A DNA stretch of 64,000 nt from JBFHIJ01 sp041596515. Lineage in GTDB: Bacteria > Bacteroidota > Ignavibacteria > Kapaibacteriales > UBA2268. This document shows positions 33,563-42,169 of the stretch, piece by piece. Every line of letters starts with the position of its first letter. Positions within the stretch are counted from its first letter, which is position 1. The stretch is taken from NCBI GenBank assembly GCA_041596515.1, contig JBFHIJ010000008.1:50426-114425 (forward strand), read 5' to 3'. The translations under genes and the position numbers were made by a program. The notes below the pieces were generated by a model. The model was not told the origin of the DNA, did no database searches, and was given only the letters and a program-made list of their open reading frames with translations.

Positions 33563-35413
33563 TTATAAAATATTACGAGGAATGGAAATAGAAACCGTTG
33601 TGCCTTGATTAATTGTGCTATGAAACCGTAATGCTCCGCCCAATAGCTCAACAGCTTTTTGAGTAATAGCTAAGCCTAGACCATACCCCGGAATATTCAG
33701 AGAGTTATCACCACGGTAAAAAGGCTGGGTAATATACTGCATATCTGTTTCATTTATGCCAATGCCATTATCTATAATTCTTATATTATAGACTTTATCA
33801 AATATCTCAATTTCTATATTTATAGGTTTTTGATTTAATGTAAATTTTAATGAGTTATAAATAGTATGTATTACAGAAAGACCTAATAGATTTTCGTCCA
33901 CTGAAACCTCCGCATTCTCTCCTTTAAGATCTACATTCACAGTCAGCGTAGACTGCGAATTCATTATGGCTGATTCTGCCATAGCCTGCACAAACTGAAG
34001 CAGATTGATTCTTTCAGGAAGTAAATCAATATCTTTACCTTCTAATCTACTTAGAATTGCAACGTTTTCAAGCATTTTAGTCATGCTAAGTATAGTTTGC
34101 TGTATTCTGTCATAGTGTTTGTTTTTTTCTTCTTGCTCCCAGCTATTAGAGTATCGTTTCAATAAGTCGGCCGAGAGCATAATTGTAGTAAGTGGCGTTC
34201 TAAACTCATGAGATATAAGCGAAATGAATCTGTTTTTTAATTCTGACAATACTTTTTGTTTTTTTAGCAGTTTTTTGAGTTCGAGTTCGCCTTCATTTTT
34301 ATCAGTTACATCTTGCCCTATATATAAAATACATTCTTTATTATCTACTTCTATATAATCTAGTGACAATAGATAAGACTTCATTTCACCTTGATGATCA
34401 AGCACTCTTACTATTTGCTTATCAGTAGAGCCTTGCTCTATAGCTCTACTTATCATTTCATCTATTTTATATTCATCAATCCATAAACCTACTTCTTTAA
34501 TTGACATATTATTTATAATATTGGATTTAAATCCTACTAATTCTTCAAAGATTGGATTGGCTTTGATAATTTTACCTGTTTGCATAGCTTCTATCACTAA
34601 AATATTTGTACTTGAATTAAATATTTTATCTAGTCTTGTGTCAGATAATTTCAGTTTAGTTTTTAGATTATTTAATTCAGTATTATCTATAAAATATTCT
34701 AAAATATATGCTTGAGAATTCTCGTTTTCGACTAATATTTTTATACTTTCTGTATATAACAAGTCGCCACTGTGTTTGATATAAATATCTTCTGATGAGT
34801 ACTTTACACCCTTGGATTGTATAGCAAGCATATCCTTTTCGTAGGATGCTTTTGCAAGATTTTCAGGCAAAATATCAAATACATTTTTCCCGATTAGATT
34901 TTCTTTCTTTAATCCAAGCAAACCTTGACCATGCTTATTGATATAGACATAGTTAAATTTATTAGTATCTTTTATAATTACCATATTAGGCAATAAATCT
35001 AAAATAGCTAACAACTGCTGATTGACACCGGATATATTATATTTATTGACTTTTGCATTATTAGATGACATATTATCTAAGTTATATAGAATGCCATATA
35101 GCCTGTGAAGATTAGTAAGACTTACGCAGTCATCGAGCCCCATTTTAATGCTTTCAACTAAAGTTTCTTCGTTCGATATATTAAGAATACGGATAATGGT
35201 CAAATCATTTTTTTGAGAGAGTTGAATTGCATCCTTCAATTTTTGAGTATTCTCTTCATATATCAATACAGCAGACCAATCCTCTTCAGTAATTTTCTCC
35301 AAAAAGTCTAAATACGAACCGGCAAAAACTACCTCAAACTCTTCTATAGTAGATATAATTTTATTTTTATACTTTTCAGGTATATAGATCAATATTTTTT
35401 GGATTTGCTTCAA
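33563..35413 (-). CDS. Sensor histidine kinase with degenerate receiver and two PAS domains
   Basis: A 616-residue soluble kinase. Residues ~5-110 look like a receiver fold, but the phospho-acceptor position (SAVLIYEENT) lacks the aspartate. Two PAS domains follow, about 130-245 (NMVIIKDTNKFNYVYINKHG) and 255-375 (RLDKIFNSSTNILVIEAMQTG). Then come HisKA with SLISHEFRTPLTTIMLSADL, and HATPase_c with N box YNSLKF, G1 IIDNGIGI and G2 GYGLGLAI. No membrane segment is visible, so it should sense an internal signal. No response regulator gene is adjacent (orphan kinase). Confidence 0.9.
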   Translation of the reverse strand: MKQIQKILIYIPEKYKNKIISTIEEFEVVFAGSYLDFLEKITEEDWSAVLIYEENTQKLKDAIQLSQKNDLTIIRILNISNEETLVESIKMGLDDCVSLTNLHRLYGILYNLDNMSSNNAKVNKYNISGVNQQLLAILDLLPNMVIIKDTNKFNYVYINKHGQGLLGLKKENLIGKNVFDILPENLAKASYEKDMLAIQSKGVKYSSEDIYIKHSGDLLYTESIKILVENENSQAYILEYFIDNTELNNLKTKLKLSDTRLDKIFNSSTNILVIEAMQTGKIIKANPIFEELVGFKSNIINNMSIKEVGLWIDEYKIDEMISRAIEQGSTDKQIVRVLDHQGEMKSYLLSLDYIEVDNKECILYIGQDVTDKNEGELELKKLLKKQKVLSELKNRFISLISHEFRTPLTTIMLSADLLKRYSNSWEQEEKNKHYDRIQQTILSMTKMLENVAILSRLEGKDIDLLPERINLLQFVQAMAESAIMNSQSTLTVNVDLKGENAEVSVDENLLGLSVIHTIYNSLKFTLNQKPINIEIEIFDKVYNIRIIDNGIGINETDMQYITQPFYRGDNSLNIPGYGLGLAITQKAVELLGGALRFHSTINQGTTVSISIPRNIL

Positions 35414-35569
35414 TACATCACCTATATTATATATCTGTCAGTTGAGACAATAAATATATAGAATTTAAATAGCGATATTTATTGTTTTTATTTTAGTATT
35501 AAATCATAACATCAAATCATACAACTAAATACTCTCACACGACATAAATTCTGACCTCAATACTCAACC

Positions 35570-36691
35570 CTAAATGCTAATCATTGACTTGATTTTCTTT
35601 CCAATCGCCAAAGAAGAAGTAATGCCAGGAGATTCTATTCCAATCATATTTATTATTGATACATCTTTTATATTAGATATATTTTTTATATAATAATCTC
35701 TATATAACATATTTTTAGTACTTAATTTTGGTCTTATTCCTATCTGGTCAAAACTTAAGTCTTCTTCTTTTATATCAGTAAGATAAGTAGATATTATACT
35801 GAAATAGTTTTGATTTTTATCTTGTTTAAGATTGTATTCTTCAACTTTTCCTTTTACATACTCTGCATCCGGACCAAACTTGATATATCCATCCATATCT
35901 TTAGTAAGATGTACCCCCAATCCCTTAGAATATTTACTCTGAACAGGGTAAATAAGGTGACTAGTATAATGAGATTTTGAAGGAATCAGTTTATAGTAAT
36001 GCCCTTTCCAATATTCCAAGATTAAATCCTCTTTTGCAATCTCAAGGCCCGTTTTCTCCGCAATACTATCTGAATACAAGCCTGCAGCATTGATAAAATG
36101 CTTGCACGAAACAGTATACTGATTAGCCTCGTTATCTATCATAGAAATATTTAAGGAGATTCCATTATTGTCAAAGTCAAGCATTTTGTGATTGTAAAGC
36201 ATAATACAATCTTGATTAATAGCAGAACTTTCAAGACTGTACATAAAGGAATGAGTATCAATAATTCCGGTTTCAGATGAAAATAGGGCAGAGGTACACT
36301 TTACGTAGGGTTCTTCAAATTGCATCTCTTCTTTGCCAGCCCATCTCAGCCCTTTAGCCCTGCAAGCGTTGGCATTTTCAAATATCTCGGAGAGTCTCTG
36401 CTCTTCATCTTTATTATTAGCAGTTAGGTACTTACCAATTTTTTTATAAGGTACATTATGCTCTTTACACCATTCGTAGATTAGCCTATTACCCTTTATA
36501 CATAGGCTTGACTTTAAAGATCCGGGAGGATAATACAGTCCGGCATGAATAACCTCACTGTTTCTGGAGCTTGTAGCTTTTCCAAATCCTGATTCTTTTT
36601 CTATCACAAGACAAGTATAATCTTTAGACAATTCAGCAGCCACTGCTAAGCCAACAACACCAGCACCACAGATTACAACATCAAAATCCAT
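35570..36691 (-). CDS. lhgO: FAD-dependent L-2-hydroxyglutarate oxidase-like protein
   Basis: A 373-residue DAO-family flavoenzyme. The N-terminal FDVVICGAGVVGLAVAAEL is the Rossmann FAD site with the Glu at the end of strand 2 (VIEKESGFGKATSSRNSEV). HAGLYYPPGSLKSSLC, FINAAGLYSD and FGPDAEYV are typical of LhgO/L2HGDH, which oxidises L-2-hydroxyglutarate to 2-oxoglutarate and passes electrons to quinones. Length is close to the family norm (about 400, slightly short). Minus-strand gene between the kinase gene and umuC. Confidence 0.82.
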   Translation of the reverse strand: MDFDVVICGAGVVGLAVAAELSKDYTCLVIEKESGFGKATSSRNSEVIHAGLYYPPGSLKSSLCIKGNRLIYEWCKEHNVPYKKIGKYLTANNKDEEQRLSEIFENANACRAKGLRWAGKEEMQFEEPYVKCTSALFSSETGIIDTHSFMYSLESSAINQDCIMLYNHKMLDFDNNGISLNISMIDNEANQYTVSCKHFINAAGLYSDSIAEKTGLEIAKEDLILEYWKGHYYKLIPSKSHYTSHLIYPVQSKYSKGLGVHLTKDMDGYIKFGPDAEYVKGKVEEYNLKQDKNQNYFSIISTYLTDIKEEDLSFDQIGIRPKLSTKNMLYRDYYIKNISNIKDVSIINMIGIESPGITSSLAIGKKIKSMISI

Positions 36692-37027
36692 ATTTACTCC
36701 GCTTTATTGATTATAACAATATAATAAATACAAACAACTTAAAGCAACAAGTTAAATGATATACTTATATACTACCTATATTAAACCTCTATATAGCTTT
36801 ATTTTATTTGTTATAGATATTGTAAACTTGGCAGTCTAATAACAATAGGAATAACGTACTTCGAAGCTATGTTATTTACATTGGCAATGACCGGAACAAA
36901 TAAACCACATACCGAAACCTGTTTACTTATCTAGCTTACTATATTTTCTACACAGTATTTAGAATGGATATTTTTGTTGTGGAGGAATTAATTTGCGAAG
37001 AGTAGTATGATATATACCAGTAAGGTG
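36692..37027. other. 336-bp gene-free gap
   Basis: AT-rich spacer between umuC and the lhgO-like gene. I see no open frame, hairpin terminator or repeat copy here that I can support. Confidence 0.5.
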
Positions 37028-38275
37028 TTATTTTTTTCCATCTACTAGCGGATATTCTATATTGGGATTGAAAGAAAGTCTATTTTGACGCATTTTATGG
37101 TTCCTCTCAGTGCCACATGAAGCCGGTTTTATTATATCCTGGCCATATTTGGAATTAATGCTATCCATTGCAGTCATAAGATTAGCATGGTCATCATGCC
37201 TATAATCGGCGAACATAGAGTCTTGGACAGCATCGGCAGAACTAATTGCATCAGCAATAACCCCCGCTTTCATATATCTATACCCAGGTTCAAATATACT
37301 TTTTAAGGCAGCTGAAGCTACTTTAGTCAATACCGGACTACTATTACTGGCAACAGCCAAAGTTATTACTCTGTTCTTAGCATATTGAGGTTCATCTCTA
37401 TGCGGATTAGTATGGATAAAGACTCTAAGCAATTTTGCAACAGAATTTTGATTCCTAAGTTGCTCAGCTACGCGATTTGCATATTCGCAAACGGCTTGAC
37501 GTAACTCTCCATAGTCAGTAATGAGTTTACCAAAGGCACGAGTATAAGAGATAGACTGTTTAGAAGACGAATCTAATACGATATCATGAATCCTATGACC
37601 TTTTAATTCCTGTACTAACCTCAGGCCTTGCACAGTCATTTCTTTTTTAATCCATTTTTCCGGCACTTGAGTCATATCATAAGCAGTATATATCCCATAT
37701 TTTTTCAATCTATCTGCATATTTCCTACCAACACCCCAAATGTCAGAAACATCCGTTTTCTGTAAAGCTGAAATACGTATATCTTCAGAATCGATGATAT
37801 ATATACCACTTCTTTTTTTAGCTATCTTATTAGCAACTTTTGATAGAGTTTTATTTCTGGCAATTCCTATCGAAACCGGCACTTTGACACCTTGCTCAAT
37901 AAGATTTTTTATAAAAGAAGCATACTGCAGGTAGTTTATATCTTTAATACCGTCAAGCTTGATAAAACTTTCATCTATAGAATAAGCTTGCACATCAGGA
38001 GCATGCTGATATAGTAAATTATTTATTCTTTCAGAAATATTCCCATATAGAGCAAAATTAGCAGAAAAGACAGCCACATTATGTTGCTTCAGTATATGCC
38101 TAACCTTATACTCGACAGCACCCCGCTCAATACCAATTTGTTTAAGCTCTTTCGTCATAGCAATGATGCAACCATCATTATTTGAAAGGACAGCAACAGG
38201 CCTATTCCATAGGTCAGGACGGAATATCCTCTCACAAGAAGCATAAAAGCTGTTACAATCCATAAGTGCAATCAT
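37028..38275 (-). CDS. umuC: Y-family DNA polymerase, UmuC
   Basis: A 415-residue translesion polymerase. The catalytic palm carries MIALMDCNSFYASCER (first Asp), then PVAVLSNNDGCIIA, and VQAYSIDESFIKLD (second acidic pair). GIARNKTLSKVANKIAKK and the HhH region TDVSDIWGVGRKYADRL follow. The little-finger domain ends with the UmuC-type C-terminus. E. coli UmuC is 422 residues. No umuD-like gene is adjacent on either side, so its partner must lie elsewhere or be absent. It abuts the large repeat array. Confidence 0.93.
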   Translation of the reverse strand: MIALMDCNSFYASCERIFRPDLWNRPVAVLSNNDGCIIAMTKELKQIGIERGAVEYKVRHILKQHNVAVFSANFALYGNISERINNLLYQHAPDVQAYSIDESFIKLDGIKDINYLQYASFIKNLIEQGVKVPVSIGIARNKTLSKVANKIAKKRSGIYIIDSEDIRISALQKTDVSDIWGVGRKYADRLKKYGIYTAYDMTQVPEKWIKKEMTVQGLRLVQELKGHRIHDIVLDSSSKQSISYTRAFGKLITDYGELRQAVCEYANRVAEQLRNQNSVAKLLRVFIHTNPHRDEPQYAKNRVITLAVASNSSPVLTKVASAALKSIFEPGYRYMKAGVIADAISSADAVQDSMFADYRHDDHANLMTAMDSINSKYGQDIIKPASCGTERNHKMRQNRLSFNPNIEYPLVDGKK

Positions 38276-38355
38276 TAGAAATCCAGACAGTGATAATTAG
38301 TGATAATATAATACATCTGCAGAACAAATGCACATAATATTCTATCACCAAGGAA

Positions 38356-38371
38356 TGTTTCATGTGGAACA
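38356..38371. other. parS-like 16-mer, site 1
   Basis: TGTTTCATGTGGAACA differs from the canonical ParB site TGTTNCACGTGRAACA at one central base (T for C). It lies just outside the left edge of the repeat array, upstream of umuC. Confidence 0.5.
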
Positions 38372-38915
38372 TCTCTACAGAATTTGATATATACTTTTGC
38401 GTTTCGACTCGAAGTGCTGAGTATAGTCGTTTGCGTTTCGACTCGCTTTGCTCGCTCAACTATCTTTATGGCATATTCCAGAAATATAAAAGGTCACTGA
38501 GCGAACGTAGTGAGCCGAAGTGCTAAAGGAGAATATAATTTTAAGTTTCTGCTTTACGTTTCGACTCGCTTTGCTCGCTCAACGAACTTTAGAACGTAAT
38601 CCAGAAATATAAAAGGTCACTGAGCGAGTGCAACGAGCCGAAGTGTAGGAGAATAAATTTAGTTAAAATTCTACCTTGCGTTTCGACTCGCTCTGCTCGC
38701 TCAACGTTCTTTATGGCGTATTCCAGAAATATATATAAGGACACTGAGCGAGTGCAACGAGCCGAAGTGCTAAAGGAGAATATAATTTTAAGTTTCTACC
38801 TTGCGTTTCGACTCGCTTTGCTCGCTCAACGAACTTTAGAACTTAAGCCAGAAATAAATACAGGTCACTGAGCGAGTGTAACGAGCCGAAGTGCTAAAGG
38901 AGAAAATAGTCCAAT

Positions 38916-39000
38916 TTGTTTTATAGATAAATTTATATAATTTATAGGTATAATATAATGTTTCATGTGAAACATAGATAGCTATTTGTAACTACCTTCT
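38916..39000 (+). repeat. parS-bearing AT-rich module, copy 1
   Basis: An ~85-bp module (TTTTATAGATAAATTTATAT, parS-like site, AGCTATTTGTAACTACCTTC) repeated at 40116, 40699 and 40960. It always sits between an R2 arm and the next R1 arm. Confidence 0.8.
38959..38974. other. parS-like 16-mer, site 2
   Basis: TGTTTCATGTGAAACA, one base from TGTTTCACGTGAAACA. It lies inside the AT-rich module between units 4 and 5. Confidence 0.55.
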
Positions 39001-39282
39001 TTTGCGTTTCGACTCGCTTTGCTCGCTCAACTAACTTTATGGCGTAATCCAGAAATAAATACAAGGTCACTGAGCGAGTGCAACGAGCCGAAGTGCTAAA
39101 AATTTTTAGTTTCTGTTTTGCATTTCGACTCGCTTTGCTCGCTCAACGAACTTTAAGACGTAATCCAGAAATAAATACAAGGTCACTGAGCGAGTGTAAC
39201 GAGCCGAAGTATATTAAATTACCATTCTATCGAAGTTCTAAAGAAACAATATTTATTATCATAGTTCCTCATTTTGAGTATA

Positions 39283-39298
39283 TGTTTCATGTGGAACA
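39283..39298. other. parS-like 16-mer, site 3
   Basis: TGTTTCATGTGGAACA, ending nine bases before the GIY-YIG start codon, in sequence unrelated to the AT-rich module. Confidence 0.5.
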
Positions 39299-39307
39299 GT
39301 TAAATTT

Positions 39308-39607
39308 ATGCGCAAATATTGTACTTATATTCTTTTGTGTTGTGATGGTACTTTCTACACCGGTAGCACAAAAGATCTCGGATTGCGAATGATTGAGCAT
39401 TACAATGGAATGGGAGCTAACTATACTTCTAAACGTCTTCCGGTCAAATTACTGTATATTGAAGAATTTGATAGAATTGACCACGCATTTGCCAGAGAAA
39501 AGCAAATCCAAGGTTGGTCTCATCGCAAAAAGAAAGCCCTTATTGATCGTAACTTCGATAATCTAAAGAACTTTGCCAAATCATATCAAATCCTAGATAA
39601 AATATAA
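39308..39607 (+). CDS. GIY-YIG family small endonuclease
   Basis: A 99-residue single-domain protein of the UvrC-like GIY-YIG (UPF0213) family. YCTYILLCCDGTFYTGSTKD holds the variant GIY...YIG pair (TYI, YTG), LGLRMIEHYNG carries the conserved Arg and His, and AFAREKQIQGWSHRKK contains the catalytic Glu and the basic tail. It is a genuine gene, flanked on both sides by the inverted-repeat units and preceded by a parS-like site. Related genes in Bacteroidota occur as scattered single-domain nucleases of unknown role. The setting suggests a possible link to repeat spread. Confidence 0.88.
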   Translation: MRKYCTYILLCCDGTFYTGSTKDLGLRMIEHYNGMGANYTSKRLPVKLLYIEEFDRIDHAFAREKQIQGWSHRKKKALIDRNFDNLKNFAKSYQILDKI

Positions 39608-40115
39608 TTTCTAATAACAACCATCTTTGCGTTTCGACTCGCTTTGCTCGCTCAACGAAATTTATGGCGTAATCCAGAAATAAATACAAGGTCACTGAGC
39701 GAGTGTAACGAGCCGAAGTGCTAAAGGAGAATATAATTTCTAATAACAACCATCTTTACGTTTCGACTCGCTTTGCTCGCTCAACGATCTTTATGGCGTA
39801 TTCCAGAAATATAAAATGTCACTGAGCGAGTGCAACGAGCCGAAGTGTAAAAGAGAATATAATTTTGAAATTCTACCTTGCGTTCCGACTCGCTTTGCTC
39901 GCTCAACGATCTTTATGACGTAATCCAGAAATAAATAAAAGGTCACTGAGCGAGTACAACGAGCCGAAGTGTAAGAGAGATTATAATTTTGAAATTCTAC
40001 TTTTGCGTTTCGACTCGCTCTGCTCGCTCAACGAAATTTATGACGTATTCCAGAAATATATATAAGGACACTGAGCGAGTGTAACGAGCCGAAGTGCTAA
40101 AGGAGAAAATAGTCC

Positions 40116-40203
40116 AATTTGTTTTATAGATAAATTTATATAATTTATAGGTATATAATAATGTTTCATGTGAAACATAAATAGCTATTTAAAACTACCT
40201 TCT
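40116..40203 (+). repeat. parS-bearing AT-rich module, copy 2
   Basis: Near-identical to copy 1 (AATTTGTTTTATAGATAAAT ... AGCTATTTAAAACTACCTTC), between units 10 and 11. Confidence 0.8.
40162..40177. other. parS-like 16-mer, site 4
   Basis: TGTTTCATGTGAAACA, identical to site 2, within AT-rich module copy 2. Confidence 0.55.
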
Positions 40204-40698
40204 TTTGCGTTTCGACTCGCTTTGCTCGCTCAACGAAATTTAGAACGTAATTATGAAATATATACAAGGTCACTGAGCGAACGTAGTGAGCCGAAGTGCT
40301 AAAAAAGAATATAATTTTGAAATTCTGCTTTTTCGTTTCGACTCGCTCTGCTCGCTCAACAATCTTTATGACGTATTCCAGAAATATATATAAGGACACT
40401 GAGCGACTGCAACGAGCCGAAGTGTAAGAGAGATTATAATTATGAAATTCTACTTTTGAGTTTCGACTCGCTTTGCTCGCTCAACGAAATTTATGGCGTA
40501 ATCCAGAAATATAAAAGGTCACTGAGCGAACGTAGTGAGCGATGTACTGAGCTTGTCGAAGTATCGAAGTGTAGGAGAATAAATTTAGTTGAAATTCTGC
40601 TTTACGTTTCGACTCGCTTTGCTCGCTCAACGAACTTTAGAAATATAAAAGGTCACTGAGCGAGTGCAACGAGCCGAAGTGCTAAAGGAGAAAATAGT

Positions 40699-40790
40699 CA
40701 AATTTGTTTTATAGATAAATTTATATATTTTATAGGTATAAAATATTGTTTTATGTGGAACATAGATAGCTATTTGTAACTACCTTCTTT
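40699..40790 (+). repeat. parS-bearing AT-rich module, copy 3
   Basis: Same module between units 14 and 15, with the most degenerate parS-like core. Confidence 0.78.
40747..40762. other. parS-like 16-mer, site 5 (degenerate)
   Basis: TGTTTTATGTGGAACA has two deviations from the canonical site. Confidence 0.35.
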
Positions 40791-40959
40791 TGCGTTTCGA
40801 CTCGCTCAACGTTCTTTAGAACGTAATCCAGAAATATAAAAGGTCACTGAGCAAACGTAGTGAGCGATGTACTGAGCTTGTCGAAGTATCGAAGTGTAGG
40901 AAATTACTATTGTATCGAAGTTCTAAAGAAACAGATCTATCTATGTACAAGATTCAAAT

Positions 40960-41043
40960 TCCTATAGATAAATTTATATAATTTATAGGTATAAAATATT
41001 GTTTCATGTGGAACATAAATAGCTATTTGTAACTACCTTCTTT
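40960..41043 (+). repeat. parS-bearing AT-rich module, copy 4
   Basis: CCTATAGATAAATTTATATA ... AGCTATTTGTAACTACCTTC, between units 15 and 16. Confidence 0.78.
41000..41015. other. parS-like 16-mer, site 6
   Basis: TGTTTCATGTGGAACA, identical to sites 1 and 3, within AT-rich module copy 4. Confidence 0.5.
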
Positions 41044-41220
41044 TGCGTTTCGACTCGCTCTGCTCGCTCAACGATCTTTATGGCGTATTCCAGAAATAAA
41101 AATAAGGTCACTGAGCGAGTGCAACGAGGGATTTAGTGAGCTTGTCGAAGTATCGAAGTGAAAATAATGTGTGACGTGATGTAGCTCTGGAGAGAGCGTT
41201 TATTTTTGGTATGTAATTAA

Positions 41221-41253
41221 AAAGGCTATTCTATTTGATATAGAATAGCCTTT
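41221..41253 (-). terminator. Terminator of queF-queD
   Basis: A perfect 14-bp stem AAAGGCTATTCTAT / ATAGAATAGCCTTT with a 5-base loop. On the minus strand it is followed by T residues. It lies 27 bp past the queD stop. Confidence 0.82.
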
Positions 41254-41279
41254 ATTTATAGTCTGATAAGTACTTTGTG

Positions 41280-41705
41280 TTAGATATTTATTGCTCTTTC
41301 GGCATATACATCTTCTGTTTCCAGTACTTTTACTTTAATAGCTTTTATATTCTCAAACTTCTTGAATTCTGGTGTGAATATATCTAAAAAATATGAGACC
41401 ATATTTTCTGCTGTAGAGTAATTAGGCATTATATGCATCTTAAAACCATTTTCTTTCAGGAAGTTTATCATTAGATCGTCGTTTGCATCACACAAAAATG
41501 CATGATCCAGCTTATCTATCAGAGGTCTTATAATTCTTTCTACATGATAATAGTCCAATACCATAGAATTTGAATCTAATGTTCCTTCTGCCTCAAAAAT
41601 CAATCTATATGTGTGACCATGCACATTTTTACAAGGTCCATCATGGAATGATAGTCTGTGGCTCATTTCCCACTTAAATTCTTTGGCTATTTTGGTAGTT
41701 ACCAT
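41280..41705 (-). CDS. queD: 6-carboxytetrahydropterin synthase QueD (PTPS family)
   Basis: A 141-residue enzyme of the 6-pyruvoyl-tetrahydropterin synthase fold. It makes 6-carboxy-5,6,7,8-tetrahydropterin from dihydroneopterin triphosphate, the first committed step to queuosine. Zinc ligands are the His in EMSHRLSFHDG and the pair in KNVHGHTY. The catalytic Cys lies in GPCKNVHGH, and DKLDHAFLC holds the second His. It starts two bases after the queF stop codon, so the two form one operon (queF first). queC and queE are not in the window. Confidence 0.92.
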   Translation of the reverse strand: MVTTKIAKEFKWEMSHRLSFHDGPCKNVHGHTYRLIFEAEGTLDSNSMVLDYYHVERIIRPLIDKLDHAFLCDANDDLMINFLKENGFKMHIMPNYSTAENMVSYFLDIFTPEFKKFENIKAIKVKVLETEDVYAERAINI

Positions 41706-41707
41706 TC

Positions 41708-42076
41708 TTATTTCCCTTCTTTAGAATATTTAGCTCTTATCTGAGAGTGCATTCCACCACGAACGCTCCACTCTGTTATAATTTCCATTTCTTTTGGATT
41801 GCAAGATTCTACCAAATCATCTAAGATTTTATTTGTTATTGCTTCGTAGAAAATACCCATGTTCCTAAACTCTAAAAAGTAATATTTCAAAGCTTTTAAC
41901 TCTAAACATAACTCATCAGGTATGTATTTTATTATTACTTTTCCAAAATCAGGTAAACCTGTTTTAGGGCATACAGATGTAAATTCGGTATTTATGTGAG
42001 TTATTTCGTAATTCCTACCCACATTAGGGTTTTCAAAAGTTTCAATCTGCATTTTATTACCCAAAATATTTGACAT
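41708..42076 (-). CDS. queF: NADPH-dependent 7-cyano-7-deazaguanine reductase QueF
   Basis: A 122-residue short-form (YkvM-like) QueF that reduces preQ0 to preQ1 in queuosine synthesis. The thioimide-forming Cys and the general-acid Asp lie in FTSVCPKTGLPDFG. ELKALKYYFLEFRNMGIFYE carries the conserved Glu/His-region helix, and TEWSVRGGMH is near the end. Start choice: ATG 42076 is preferred over ATG 42094, since a perfect palindrome (42087-42103) overlaps the latter. ATG 42052 is also possible. It forms an operon with queD and is divergent from rlmB. Confidence 0.9.
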   Translation of the reverse strand: MSNILGNKMQIETFENPNVGRNYEITHINTEFTSVCPKTGLPDFGKVIIKYIPDELCLELKALKYYFLEFRNMGIFYEAITNKILDDLVESCNPKEMEIITEWSVRGGMHSQIRAKYSKEGK

Positions 42077-42086
42077 TAAATTATAT

Positions 42087-42103
42087 ATTTGCACAGTGCA
42101 AAT
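42087..42103. promoter_or_regulatory. Perfect 17-bp palindrome between queF and rlmB
   Basis: ATTTGCAC-A-GTGCAAAT is a dyad with 8-bp arms, located in the divergent promoter region. It is a candidate operator for either gene. The regulator is unknown. Confidence 0.45.
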
Positions 42104-42169
42104 TTGCTAATTGCAATTTTACACAATCTATTGAGATAAATATAGTTTTTTAATATTAACCGGCTCGTA

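Larger units (their letters stand above)
38395..41161. repeat. Array of ~16 inverted-repeat (REPIN-like) units
   Basis: Each unit has a left arm R1 (GTTTCGACTCGCTTTGCTCG + CTCAACG), a ~35-45 bp spacer with the core ATGGCGTAATCCAGAAAT, and a right arm R2 (CACTGAGCGAGTGCAACGAG + CCGAAGTG) that is nearly the reverse complement of R1, so a unit folds into a long stem-loop. R1 starts near 38432, 38556, 38678, 38802, 39002, 39119, 39629, 39757, 39879, 40003, 40205, 40334, 40457, 40603, 40793 and 41044; each R2 follows ~60 bp later. Units 13, 15 and 16 end in a variant with GAGCTTGTCGAAGTATCGAAG. Short open frames across it are translations of repeats, not genes, except the GIY-YIG gene. Confidence 0.92.

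Noticed and set aside
39078..39392. 104-codon open frame overlapping the start of the GIY-YIG gene
   Set aside because: It is a translation of R1/R2 repeat arms and spacer, with no domain, and it overlaps the real nuclease gene in another frame.
40456..40659. Open frame giving SERSERCTELVEVSKCRR
   Set aside because: Typical spurious translation of the GAGCTTGTCGAAGT-type repeat, not a protein gene.
38395..41161. CRISPR array
   Set aside because: Repeats are inverted pairs of two related arms, spacers between arms are conserved rather than unique, spacing varies, and no cas genes are present.
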